A DNA stretch of 64,000 bases from Rhynchosporium graminicola. Taxonomy: Eukaryota > Ascomycota > Leotiomycetes > Helotiales > Ploettnerulaceae. The position numbers and the translations under genes are program-made. Shown piece after piece: positions 35,224-46,830 of this stretch (positions within the stretch are counted from its first letter, which is position 1; every line of letters starts with the position of its first letter). Location: the NCBI GenBank assembly GCA_900074885.1, contig FJUW01000060.1, forward strand, positions 276,836 to 340,835, written 5' to 3'. The notes below the pieces were generated by a model. That model did no database searches. It was not told where the DNA came from and saw only the letters and a list, made by a program, of their open reading frames with translations.

Positions 35224-35699
35224 TTACCCCCCTCCTAAGAAGAGCTTAACCCTAAGCTCGGAAAGTTATAGTTTATACTAGAATTAGTCTTTATTATAAC
35301 TATTTTCGTCGATATTCGCGTAATAAGCGCTAGCCGCTCTTTAGTAGTAGTAAATTCTTTATCAGGTTCTGACTAGTTACGTCGCCGTAATAGTACTATA
35401 TTAGTCGTAGCTTCTAAATCAGGCGGTAAGTAGTATTTGCTTTATCTGTTTATAATAGGAGTCGAGTTAAGTAGGGCGTAGGGTATATAAAGGAAGGAGT
35501 TTATTAATATTAGAGCCTTTCCTTTTTAACTACGATAACTACTTCAACTTATAAGTTTACTTTCCCTAGACTACGATATAGCTCCTAGAGTAAGTATCGT
35601 TACTAATTACTATAGTAGTCTACTATAATCTTATATATCAATCGACCTAATCGACTCTTCTCTTAATATAAGTAAGTTTCCTATCTTAGTTTTAGAGAT

Positions 35700-36724
35700 A
35701 ATCCTTAAGTATAATATAAGGGTTTTATAGATCTATAACGCTAACTCCTATCGTGCTTTTACTAGTTCCTACTAGTACTCTTTCGGCGGCGTATCGTATA
35801 TATTACCTGCGATATATTCGCGCTTTCCTTAAGATAAAGTATAATAATAATCATATTATAGAACTCATATACTAATTTAATAAGCTTAACTCTAAGCTTT
35901 ATAAGTATTATTCGGCGTTAAAGAGTAGTTATAAGTATATAAGTTACTTAAATATAAACGTAGTTATATATACTAACGCGTTATAATTACCTAATTATAT
36001 TAATATAAAGTATACTATTTTATCCGGTTTACTTCCTAGTAGCGAAGCTAAGGACGCGGAGCTAAATCGGAGTAGTATCGTAGCTACTTATAAGGCTATT
36101 AATCGGATCTATCGTCTCGCGAAATCTGCTACTCTTATTACTATATTAGAGATTACTACTATATAATTAGCGGAGACTTAAGCTTTAAGGTATTCTATAG
36201 AGAAAGTGTTTAAGGAGTTAGAGTTTATTAAAGTAATAAGTTGCGATCTTAAACCCTTAGATACTAGTATAATATTAACGTGATATAGGATTTAGATCTT
36301 CTAACGGTCGATTCGGCGAAATCTAAGTTAATAGCTGAAATAATATTAAAGTAAACGAAAGAGTTAAACGGTATTATACGGGAATTTACGAAGAAAGCTA
36401 TATTTAAGGCTACGATATCTAATACTAGGGGAAAGAGGAATTTGCCTTCTAGTTCAGAGATAATATTAGATCTAGATACTCCCGGACCCTCTCTAAAGAA
36501 GAAAGCTCGTAGGATTAGCTATTATACTTAGTCTATTGCTAAGGCTATATTAGTAGATTTAGGTAAGGAGTTAGATATAGTAGTTCCGGTTCTAGATATT
36601 CCAGATTTACTAGAAGCTCCGGAGAACTTAAGAGAGAAAGCTAGTAAAGTAGAAGTAGTTAAAGAAGTAGAGTTTTAGATACGGCGTTATTACGGAGTAT
36701 AATCAGGGGATTATTCCTAGTAAT
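35700..36724 (+). pseudogene. Antisense ORF of Gypsy element B
   Basis: An ORF of about 334 codons on the strand opposite to B pol, between integrase and 3' LTR. Apart from one likely 1-nt indel, stops are RIP-type only. A second B copy (53577-54581, minus) has the same ORF in the same place. Segments conserved between copies include RIYYLRYIRAFLK, FNKLNSKL-KYY-AL, IVA-YKAI--IYRLAKSAT, SIEKVFKELEFIK, TKKAIF-A-ISN-RGKRNL and PDLLEAPE. The last shared TAA is at 36721-36723. A TATA-like GTATATAAAGG lies 200-240 bp upstream (35482-35492) in both copies. No known domain was recognised; the middle is helical and charged. Confidence 0.65.
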
Positions 36725-36799
36725 AAATTCTAATACTAGTAACTATAATAGCTTATTATCCTCTAAGTAACTATAGTTATCTATTCCGTCTTCCTAGGC

Positions 36800-39700
36800 C
36801 TTAATCTACTAATCTAGTTTACAAAGAGGTCTAGGTTTACTTAGGTTAATAGAATAGAAATCTCTAAGCTTATAAAGAGAACTTATTAAGTCAGAAGAAT
36901 AATACTAAGTTAAATCAAAGTCGTAGCATAGCTAGCTAACTTAATACTTTAGATTACCTCTTAGGAGCTATATAGTAAGTATATCTTATAACTCTTACTC
37001 TTCTTAAGTAGTAATAACCTCTAGGGGTAAGTTTAGTAACTCCTAGCTTAGTAATAGGTCGTCCGGGTCCTTAAAGAGTAATTCGGGAGCGAATATATTA
37101 TATATAGAAGATCCCGGGAGTAAATCTAGCTTATAGGAGTGTCCGATCTTAGCTAGGACTTAGTATAGTCCTGCTTAGAGACTAGATAGCTTCTTACTTA
37201 GCTAGTGATTCTTAAGGTTCCTTATAGAGAAAAATACTTTATCTCTAACTTCCTAGTTAATATTACGCTGTTTCGGGTTAGTTATAGCGCTTATCTTATG
37301 CTAAGTAGCTAGTATATTAGCTTTTATAACCTCGATAGCGGATTTAGAAAATTAAGCTAAGGATTTAGTATTAGTATAATTAAGCTTCTCTTATAGTATC
37401 GATCCGGTAAGTTACTTCTAGTCCTAGCTATTCCGTAGTAGTATACTATATTTAAGGGTATATAGCGCTATACCGATAGAGTTATAAGGCAAGGTTACTT
37501 AGGCGCAGTCTATTATCAGTAGTAGTTCGCCTTAGTTACTTTAGTAGTAATTAATAAAAGGTCTAAGGCGTTAGTTAATATACTGATTTATAATCTCCGT
37601 TTATCTATCGGTTTACTAGTAGAAAGAGGTAGAGAGCTTAACCTTAACTCTAATTATATAGTAAAACTCTTACTAAAAGGATAAGACTAACTAAGCTTCT
37701 TAGTCGGATATAATTAACTTAGGGGTATATCCGAAACGATATATTTATTAGATAAATAATGTCGCTATCCCGCGGGTATCGATATTATAGTAGTATAGTA
37801 TCGATATAGAGTCCTTCCTTAGGTAGTCGATAAATACTAATATCCTATTAAATCCTTAGTTATTAGGCGGGAAGTCCTTAAAATCTATAGCTAAGTGCTA
37901 TATAAAGTAGCTAGGCACTAGTAATAAGTATAGGAATCCTTACTATTTCGTTTACTTCAGATAAGAGTACTAATAAGGGTAGTAATTATAAGTATACTAT
38001 TTTATATCCGATACGAGTTCTTTCTAGTAGTAATAGGTAGAAATTATTTCGGTAGTCTTACGAGTATTTAGATAAGCAGAGGAAACTTAATTATAGATTT
38101 CGCTAATTAAATAAGTATATAGCAGAGTATAGCGTTATACGTATAGATAACTATTATAAAGTAGTAAACTATTATTAATAGTATAGCTATCTCTTAATAT
38201 ATTCTGTTTATTAGAGAACGATTCTTAGTTAAATTAGTATAGCTTCTCGATTAAATAAAAGGAATTATATACGGGTTCTAGTAGCGTATTAATCCCTAGC
38301 GATATTAAGTATATATAACTGATTTGATCGATATAATACTTAGCTAGTTCCGCGTTAATCCTAAGGTCTAGGTAGTCTAGAAGTAATAAAACCCGAGATC
38401 TATTATCTTATTTCTATTATTCTTATATCCTTAGATCTTATTCTCTATAGCTAAGGATATTAGCTTTAGCGTTATCTTTACTAAGTATATATATAATTTG
38501 AAAGTTGAATTCGGAAAGGAATTCTATCTATCTAGCTTACTTACTAGTTAGGACCTTAGTAGTTATAAAGTACTCTAAGGATCGATAGTCCGTATATACG
38601 CTAGTATAGTATCGTAGAGATATAAGTTCTAGTCTCTATTTCCGGAAAGACTTAATAATAGCGTATAGCTCCTTATTATAGATCTTCTAGTTTAGTTTAT
38701 ATCTATTAAGAATATAAGAGTAGAATCTAATTAGATACTACTAGTTATCTTTATATAATTAGGAGATAACTCTAGCTATTATACTATCGGAAATATTAGT
38801 TTCTAGTTTAGTCTATAATTTAAGGTTAAAATAATATAGTTTCTATACCGATAGTAGCTATTAATATAAATCGTTAAAGGACTTCTTATAATCGTTAGTG
38901 AAATTCTATAGTACTATAGGCCGAGTAAGTACTAAGAGAGGTTTAGCGATAAGGCCGAAATTCCGAATAAATTAATAGTAGAACTTATAGAATCCTAGGA
39001 AAGATTTCATAGCTATTACCGTTTCAGGGTACTTCTAGTCTACTAATAGTATTACTTTCTCGGGATCTGGCTCGATTCCGTTAGTAGTAATAATATATCT
39101 GAGGTATTTAGTCCGAGTAATATAGAATTCGCTTTTCTTAATATCTACTTAAAGTCCGGTATTTATTAAGTATCGTAATACTAATTTAATATATTCCTTA
39201 TATTCTTAAAGCGTTTCTAAGTATATAAGGATATTATCTAGGTAAGCTATATAGAAATTATCTAGGTAATCTAGTAGTATATTATTTATATATCGCTAGT
39301 ATATACTAGGTCCGTTATAGAGCCCGAAAAGTAGTACTTTATATTTATAAGATCCGAAGCGGGTTCGGAAGGTAGTATACTCCTCGGATTCGGGGTCTAT
39401 ATAGATACGATTAAATACTACCCGGATATCTAGTTTAGTAAAGATTACTACTTTAGATATATAAGTTAAGAGCTTATCGATCCTAAGTATTAGGTATAAA
39501 TCCTTTCGAGTAATCGTATTAAGCTTATAATAGTTAATATAGAAGCGTAATCCTCTATCGGCCTTTTTAACGAATAGTATAAGTAATATAAAGGGACTTT
39601 AGCTAGATTCGATAAATCCCTTATCTAGGTTCTCTATAAGATACTCTTTAGTCACTTATAATTCGTCCGTAGATTACTGATATAAGAGCGAATATATATT

Positions 39701-42463
39701 AAGTAATAGTTCTTCTAGAATAATTTTATAATTATATAAGTAATATAGCAGAAGAATATTAGAATCCCGCTTAGAAAAGGCTTCCTTAAGAGTATAATAA
39801 TATTCCGGTAGCTTTTAAGCTAAAAGTCGTTAAGTATCAGGATCCTAAGGAGAGTCGCTATTTAGATAGTCTTATAAGAAGCGGTTTATCTCGTAGATAC
39901 TAGTAAAGAATAATTCGGAACCTTTACGTTTCATATTAAAGTGAAAAGCTATAGTACTAATTTAATAAATCGGAACCGGTTTCTAGATCCTCGGAGGTTA
40001 AGAGGAACACTTATAGTAAGGTTTTAGTATAAGTACCTTTTTTAATAAAGTTAGAGTGAAAAAGGGTTCGGATTCCTTAGCGATAAGCGGAAATAAATTA
40101 AAAGGTAAGGATAATATGTTAATATACTATATCGCTACCGTTTAGTATAATTAGTATTAGTTTAGCTAATTTATAGCTAAGTCCCGCGTATTAGTATCGA
40201 TTTAGTAAGATCGATTAATACTAGGTTTGCGAGGCAGTAGAGTTATAATTATCTCCTTATCGTATTAGAGAGTAGCTAGATAGCGTTCCGACTATAGTAG
40301 CTTATAGTAGAGCGTATCTAGCTTAACTTGAAATTATCATATCTATTTAATACTAATAATTATATCTTATTATCCCAAATCGAGGAGAATAAAAGGGTAG
40401 TTATAAATACGCTTACTATTAATAGAAAAGTATAAACGTATAAAATAAGTAATATAGGTTCTAATAGACTATTAGAAACTACGTATTAGAATAGAATAAG
40501 GTAGTAGCTCGATTTTAATACTAAGGGCCCCTGATAGTCGTCCGGTAAGAGTGCGATTAATAAATAGATAACTATTCGCTCCGGTATCGATTAAGCTATT
40601 TATAGAGACTCCTAGCCTATTTATACTAACTATAGTCGGGTATATGAATTACTTACCTCTTATTAGGGAGTTAAGGTCCAGATTAGAGAGATTATACCTA
40701 CGTAGACCTAGGAAGGAGTTTTTACCTAAGCCTTATTATTTCCCTCTAGTATTAGTCCAGATTCGGAGGGTATATCTTCTACTACTTCCTTAGTTACTTA
40801 ATCCTCTTCCGGAAATTTATCGATTAATTAAACCTTAAGCGAGTTAAGGTAGTCTAGCTTAATATAACCGAGCTATCTATAACTATAATACCTAGAGGGT
40901 TCTCCGGTCGAGGTAGCAGGGCGTTTTAGCGCGGAGGGAGTACTAGACTATACCGGGGTAGAGGTATATACGTATAATACAAGAGTAGTTTATCGAGGAG
41001 CTAAGCTTAAGGACCGGTAAGAGGTAGAACTAGTAGTAATCGTAGTAGTAATAGTAAGCTTATAGTATTATACTTAGGTAATAGCTTTCTCGGGATAAGT
41101 ATATTCTGAGTTATAGCGATACTCGGTATTAAAAGAAAGTAAGGATCTAACTATAGAAGCGTAATCCTTATTCTATATCAGTTTAATAATAAGAGTTAAA
41201 GCGCATAAGGATAGTATAATCTTATCCTATATATAGAAGAACTACTCCTTCTTTTTAACCTTACCTTAGATAGTAGCGCTTTAAAATCGACTACGAAACT
41301 CGGCGAAGGTCTCGCGTATATAGCCAGGTTATTATATTTCCAGGCGATAGAAAGCGTTATAGTAGTTATCTTCCTCTAAACTAGTAAGAAAGTTCTCCTC
41401 TAATAAGGAGATTATTTTATCGCTAGTTTTAAACTCGTTAGTAAGGTACTAAGGCGTAAGATACTCCTTAGCTAATCTAGTAACTAGCCCCTATACGAGA
41501 ATACGCCAGGAGAAGTCCGTAGAGTAGTAGTCGGCGTTCACAGCTAGCCGGTCTCGTATCGATACTCTCTATTAAAGGAAGGTAAGGTCTAATCTATTAT
41601 CTAGGGGCAGGATCTTCTTAGTAAGATAAGACTTCCTAAGGCGTGACTCTACTAATTCGGCGCTAGGAGAGAGAGATAGTTTATTAGGAATAGTATCCTC
41701 TCTCTCGGTACTATATATCAGAATAGAGTTTATTAAGTTATTAAACTCCGCTATACGCGGAGATTATAATATTAGTTCTAGTAGGAGAGTCGAAGATAAG
41801 TAAGGGACCCCTATAAGGAACTTATCTTATACGGAGATTAGTCTATCTATAGTATCTTCTAGAGAGTTATTCTTTTCCTCTTAGTCCGCTAATCGTTATA
41901 AGAGGGAATAGATTAGGTTCGAGTTACCTGCGGTAGTAAGAGTACTTAGCGATTATACTCCTAGTGAATTTCGCTTTTATTTTCCTTTCCCTCTCGGTTA
42001 GTACTTCCTTAATAAGGTATTAATATTCTCTAAGGTAAGAGACGTTTAGGGTAAGGAAGGGTATAACGGATTAAGTTCGGAGGTAGAGCAAGGGGGATCG
42101 CGTTAGGTTCCTCTAGAACTAGAGGGGTCTCTAGTTTATTAGTTAAGAGCTATAATAATAGCTTAAAAAGGGGTATATTAGGGCTATTTCGGTAGCGATA
42201 CGTAGAAGTTAAAGTTCCGGGGTATTTATTATACCTTCTTCAAAATCTATCTATAATTCCTTTATACTAAGGAGGTTATTAAAAGAGCGTTAGCGAAGAC
42301 CTCCTCTATTGTACTATTTACGATAAGCTGAATTAAACCCTAATTTATAGTTATCTAAGAGATCTCTAGTATCTTAGCTATATACAAGTAGTTATCGAAT
42401 AACTAACTCAGTAGTAAGATATTATAGTAAGCCGTCTCCGGCTATCTTTATCTTTTTATTTAA
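36800..42463 (-). pseudogene. gag-pol of Gypsy element B (RIP-inactivated)
   Basis: On the minus strand, gag runs from about 42.2 kb to a zinc knuckle near 40.87-40.91 kb (RIP form of CYSCGQLGHIKLDC). The protease Asp-Thr-Gly region is near 40.56-40.61 kb. RT lies at about 39.0-40.1 kb with the catalytic AYLDNILIY (from YLDDILIYS) near 39225-39290. RNase H follows at about 38.45-38.8 kb (EFNFQIIY...KDNAKAN) and integrase at about 37.0-38.3 kb. Stops are TAG/TAA at CAG/CAA/TGG positions. The order protease-RT-RNase H-integrase shows Ty3/Gypsy type. Confidence 0.8.
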
Positions 42464-42731
42464 TATAACGACATAAGACTTAAGGTAGTATATAAGTAAG
42501 AATAAACGAGTAGGGAGGCTAAGAGCGATCTTATATAGTCTACTACAAAGGAAATAAAAAGATAAGGAAGGAAGAAGAAGAGAGATAGAGTGCAAAGCAC
42601 CTTATATATATATACCGGTACTAGTCCGATACTATACCGGGTCGGATACTAGTTCTACCGGGATACCTGTGAACTCGGGCCCTATTATCTATCCTTCTTC
42701 TCATATAACATTCAGGTGAGCTGTCGTCACA
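42464..42731 (-). repeat. 5' LTR of element B
   Basis: 268 bp, ending GTCACA, with the duplication tatac following. It differs from the 3' LTR mainly by transitions. Confidence 0.85.
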
Positions 42732-42887
42732 TATACTTCGTATTCTAGCTTTACTAATAATAAAGAAGAATTAGAATAAAGGTGAATCCTGAAAGGAGCG
42801 CCTCGCTAGCGTCTCGCTGAAGTATCGCCGGCTAGAGCATTTTAATACCTTCACTTCTAGGATAGAAGTATTTAAGAAGGGAGATAT
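42732..42887 (+). other. Tail of element C with hairpin and polypurine tract
   Basis: After tatac the C sequence continues to a hairpin (42853-42869, ACTTCTA / TAGAAGT with loop GGA) and the purine tract AAGAAGGGAGATA (42873-42886), which abuts the 3' LTR. Confidence 0.7.
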
Positions 42888-43069
42888 TATAATAAGTCTA
42901 TGCGCCTAGTGCCTCTTACTCTTATATTTCAGAATTAAACAAGAAGGAAGAACCTTCTCTCCTTAGTAATTAGTTTCTATATTAACTAGATTATTACTAG
43001 CGAATCTCCGGCGACTGTTCTACTATTCCATTGTGCCTATTTACCTCAGCGTACCAAGTGATCATTACA
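42888..43069 (+). repeat. 3' LTR of element C
   Basis: 182 bp, ending GATCATTACA, followed by gttat. Confidence 0.85.
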
Positions 43070-45060
43070 GTTATTATTAATAGAATCGAGCTATCGACTC
43101 TCCGGAAGGAGTTTCTCCTTCTTACCTATGAAGTATGAGAGTCGATAGTCGATAAATACGTAGCTCTCCTCTAGTAATACTGCCTTAAGCTCAGGGGCGA
43201 TAAAAACTCTCTTACGAAGCTAGATATACGTAATAGACTACTCGACTCTCTACCTCCCTCTAGCCTATAGTAAACTCTATCGATTACGCTCAGAAATCAA
43301 GATAAGTCGCTCGGCGATACTATACGAGAGCTCTCTAATTACCTTAAACTATATAAGACGTAAATTAGACTTATAAAGTCAGTAAACTACGCTACTAGGC
43401 GTAGTAGTAAAAGGAGAGGTAATAGAGGCAGAGGGAGAGGAAACTATAAAGGGTATACTAAGAGTAGAAGTATTAGAAATAGTAGAAGTAATAGAAGTAG
43501 TAGAAGTGCCAGGAGAGGCAGTAGATATAAGAGAGGCTATAAAAGAGGCAGAGAGCGTATTGAAAAGCGTACTAAACTAGGGCGAAAGCAGTATACTAAC
43601 TGTAAAGGCTAAGGTCATTAGTATATCGACTATATAGAGAGGGAAGATACCTATGCCGAATACGCCTCTAGAGCAAATAAAGTAGAGAATAAAAAGAGTA
43701 CTATCTATTCTATTATCCTAAATAATCGATATGCGTACTTTGCAGAAGCTATAGAGTTAGCTTATACAACTACTTAAGTACTAAATACTTAGAAACTGGA
43801 TTCTAGAGCCTTAAATCACTTCTCTGATATACGCGCTTCTTTTAGTTAAATTACTCGCTAGCGTATTAATAAATAAGTTAAGGTCGCTAATAACGTATAC
43901 ACTACTACAGAGGGATGTAGTACTATTACTATTACCGGCTTAATACTTCAAGATATATATAGTTTATACTAGACTTCGGTAGTACTTAATTCATTTCTAT
44001 TAGCTAGCTTGCAAATAAAGGAATTTGTGTTATATTATCCTAGATATCAGCAGAAGACTATTTGCATAACTAATTGGTATATATAAGGCGTAAGGAGAAT
44101 AGTCTATATATACTAGTCGATACACCGGAAGCTCTAGTAGTAGAAACACTTATTTCGACTACTACTTCGACTAGTATTAGTACTACTACTACTTCTCCGG
44201 TAAAGGTCCCTCCGGCTAAAGTCAAATTAGACGGAAAACGCCCTGAATTAGAGACCTAGGCAGACCTTCTATACCGTCGATTAGATCACTTAAATTACGC
44301 TTATATAGAGAAATTAGTAGCGTATACAGGCTATAGTTTAAAGATAGCGAAAAATACTTCTAAAAGGCGAATCCGCGTATATAGTATATATAGCTAGAAG
44401 GATAAAAGAGAGGTTTAATAAAGCTACTAATACGCGTACTAATATACTGATAACTCGACTTCACGCCGATATATTAGATATCCTGCCGCGCTCTATTAGA
44501 GGGTATAAATACTTCCTTCTAGTAGTAGATAACGCTATAAGATACTATTAGATAGAGTTACTATTCGATAAGTCTGCAACTACGATTCAGCTAATTATAT
44601 AAGCTCTTAAGCTACGTATAGAGCACGAAAACGCGCACGCTAGTAGAGTAGTAGTATACTAGAGAGTTAATAATAGAAAGGGCGAATTTAGATCTATTTT
44701 CATCCGGTAAGTAGAAATAGAAGGTATAATACCGGAGCCCTCGCTACCTTATAAGCACTCTTTAAATAGAGTAGCAGAGCGCTAGATATATGAATTAGCT
44801 AAGATAGTATAGAGTATCTTATATAACGCTAAATTACCTGAATTTATATAGTATTACGCCTTATAGTAAGTAGCAAGACTAAAGAATCGGAGGCCTATAA
44901 TAGCTCTCTCGTATAGTAAAATCAATAGATTAACGCCTGCAGAAGCGTATAATGAGAAGCTAGAGAGACTCGATAGAATCAGGGTATTTAGCTATATTGC
45001 GGTACTACCTGTATACTTCCTATATCTCGTCTAGGATAGATAGTATCCTAAATCTAGTAG
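43070..45060 (+). pseudogene. Copia F1 gag end, protease and integrase (RIP-inactivated)
   Basis: The frame continues gag after the gttat duplication. An Arg/Gly-rich stretch (RGNRGRGRGNYKGY, near 43405-43450) precedes the zinc knuckle NCKGQGHQYIDY (near 43595-43632). The protease segment LDSRALNHFS is near 43800, and the GAG-pre-integrase and integrase regions run from 44.27 to 45.0 kb (VVDNA, RVAER-IYELAKIVQ, LTPAEAYNEKLERLDRIRVFSYIA). Gag-protease-integrase order is Copia type. The same family recurs at 59.25-62.57 kb. The sequence ends near 45060 at the island edge without RT. Confidence 0.75.
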
Positions 45061-46167
45061 GTCAAAGTACACCGTGTTTTGCATAACCTCACACTAATTC
45101 TGTACTCACCCTTTTGTTGCGGAAAGCGACATCTCCGAATTCGCCATATGCTAAAGGTCCACACTGCTATGAGTAAAAAAGAACGATTGTCCTACAACTC
45201 AAATTTATGTACGAGGAACCGCGTTTTGGACATGCGGGATATATTCAATGGATTCAATGTTAAGACGAGGCTAGAAACCATTGTCTCTTCTCGGCGAAGA
45301 GAGAATACAGGAACGTATAGTTCGAGTTCGAGCTCGTAGCTTAGCATAGTCACCAAATCCCTACAGGACATTACTTAAGCCAGTTTATCAATATCATCAG
45401 ATTACTACAAGAAATTACCTAAGCTAGTTTGTTGATATTGTTAAATCACTATATCACATTACTTAAGCTGGTTTATCAATATGATGGAAGTATTTGACGA
45501 TTTTATTAAGGTGATAGTCTTAGGACTAAGTTACTACGAGGTTCAAAGTAGTTGTCTCGCTGCCCATGAAAGAGCCTAACCTCCGTAGGTTGTGACACTT
45601 CTTTTTGTATCGCTCATATAGCACTGGGGTCTACATCGCCACAAAATCTTCTAGCCTACCAGAACATTTATAGCCAAAAACCCCAAACAAGCATCCAATC
45701 TTACCCACAGAAGCCTCGTATTCCCTCAACCAACCCACCCTCGACAAAATCTCCCGGCGATTCCTAAGCTTTGAATTTAGCCTACAAGCTTTAGCGGCTA
45801 CCAATGCTAGCCACGAGACAGAACATCTAAATCGTTATCCTTTGTGTGATTCAATGCTAGCTGCTTATCATCAATTCCAACAGATGTTTTGTAGGTCTTA
45901 ACGAGGCTGGCGTCGGTGACGATGACGGCAAGTGAGGGGAGTGTGATGGACAACGAGACTAATCCGAGGGTAGTGGGAGGTGAAAGGATGGATGGGCCGT
46001 AGGGAAATGGGGTCTCTACATCCGAAGTATCGAACCAAGGTCGTTGCACAACTATGGGCGCTATTTAAGAGGTCGTGTCTATAAAATGAGACAGGTGGTC
46101 AGATTTAAAGCAGCATGATAAGTTCTTCTCCTAGAATAGCGTGCCTCTGATCTGAGGCTATTCCTTT
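45061..46167. other. Start of gene island 2; no supported gene
   Basis: Composition returns to normal. A minus-strand frame at 45807-46049 might be an exon of a neighbouring gene but has no motif. Imperfect duplications around 45360-45490 (TTACTTAAGC-GTTTATCAATAT twice, and GTTTGTTGATATTG) are present. Confidence 0.45.
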
Positions 46168-46830
46168 TTATTCGATATCTATCAGAAAGTCTCCTTCTTT
46201 CTCGTTCCGGGCTACCAAACAAAAGCCTTCTGTACAATCCTGAGCAGCAGCTTGAGTCTTTCTCCACTCCTCTAGACGTGGGCGGTACGTAGAAGCATAT
46301 CCTTCATTAGCCACAAAAGGCCCTCGGCTCTTTCCAAACAGATCCTGTAACTCCTCCACGATAAGGTTCTTTCTGTATCTAGCGCGAGATTTTTTTGATT
46401 CGAGCATCCTCCCGACGAAAGGGTCATCCTCGAGATGCCCCCAAGATAATTCGTGGAGCACTGCGCCGTTGTCTCCAAACATTCCTGCGTCCTCCATCAT
46501 TCCGAATTTTCTATCCAGATACGACATGAACTCGTCGGTGCCAAATTCTTCATATGAAAGCCATGGGAAGCACATATCCATGATCTTTTCGCTGCGTTTA
46601 TAGTGCTCGGTTTTTGCGAGCTCGCTAAGGATTCTCCTTCTCTCTCCCTCTCGAATCAACCAGATGATTCGTTTTGGAATGAGTACGAGGCAATATAACA
46701 AGATTACAATCCATTGTATCAGCACAAAGATATTGAAAAACACGGCAACCCAGTACATGGAGGGGTGCGCCTTGTGGAGAGGAAAAGGGCGCAAGTTGCC
46801 CTGGTTGTACAGGAGGGCAAACAAGCACAT
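46168..46830 (-). CDS. Unrecognised single-pass membrane protein (5' end uncertain)
   Basis: A 220-residue frame from ATG 46830 to TAA 46168. The N-terminal part contains one strong hydrophobic segment (MYWVAVFFNIFVLIQWIVIL, residues 25-50) followed by a hydrophilic, charged C-terminal domain (residues about 60-220: RRRILSELAKTE, GTDEFMSYLDRKFG, FVGRMLESKKSRARYRK). Coding quality continues upstream of the ATG for at least 40 bp (GILFTLYHGSGFNFK). An intron with a GTAAGT donor near 46935 and a TAG acceptor near 46878 is therefore likely, with an earlier exon that I could not place in frame. No family was recognised. The function is unknown; the layout suggests a membrane-tethered cytosolic domain. 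Confidence 0.55.
   Translation of the reverse strand: MCLFALLYNQGNLRPFPLHKAHPSMYWVAVFFNIFVLIQWIVILLYCLVLIPKRIIWLIREGERRRILSELAKTEHYKRSEKIMDMCFPWLSYEEFGTDEFMSYLDRKFGMMEDAGMFGDNGAVLHELSWGHLEDDPFVGRMLESKKSRARYRKNLIVEELQDLFGKSRGPFVANEGYASTYRPRLEEWRKTQAAAQDCTEGFCLVARNEKEGDFLIDIE

Larger units (their letters stand above)
34956..42731 (-). mobile_element. Full-length Gypsy element B inside element C
   Basis: 268-bp LTRs at 34956-35223 and 42464-42731 are flanked by tatac at 34951-34955 and 42732-42736. The element is read on the minus strand: 5' LTR on the right, leader, gag, pol, an opposite-strand ORF, a polypurine tract (35224-35233, CCCCCC on the plus strand) and the 3' LTR on the left. The 7.78-kb length is ordinary for Gypsy plus an extra gene. 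All coding is RIP-disabled. Confidence 0.88.
19969..43069 (+). mobile_element. Gypsy (chromovirus-type) element C with nested insertions
   Basis: 182-bp LTRs at 19969-20150 and 42888-43069 share most of their sequence (GCGCCTAGTGCC, AGTAATTAGTTT, CTAGCGAA, CCGGCGACT). They are flanked by the 5-bp duplication gttat. The span is 23.1 kb because later elements sit inside it: solo LTR A1, element D, element A and element B. The element's own parts are gag-pol (20151-24786), a 45-bp integrase piece now inverted (29154-29198), integrase end plus chromodomain (33070-33700), an antisense ORF (33820-34835) and a tail with hairpin and polypurine tract (42732-42887). LTR differences are nearly all transitions. 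Confidence 0.85.
19565..45060 (+). mobile_element. Copia relic F1 split by the Gypsy C nest
   Basis: The outermost element of the nest. The left arm (19565-19968) carries the 5' part of a Copia gag, with a possible start near 19640 (MPLLF). The right arm (43070-45060) continues the same frame with the zinc knuckle, protease and integrase. The break is an insertion of Gypsy element C with a duplicated gttat at 19964-19968 and 43070-43074; removing C and one copy rejoins the frame. RT and RNase H are missing: the copy stops abruptly at the border of gene island 2. Stops are almost all TAG/TAA at positions expected from CAG/CAA/TGG. Confidence 0.75.
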
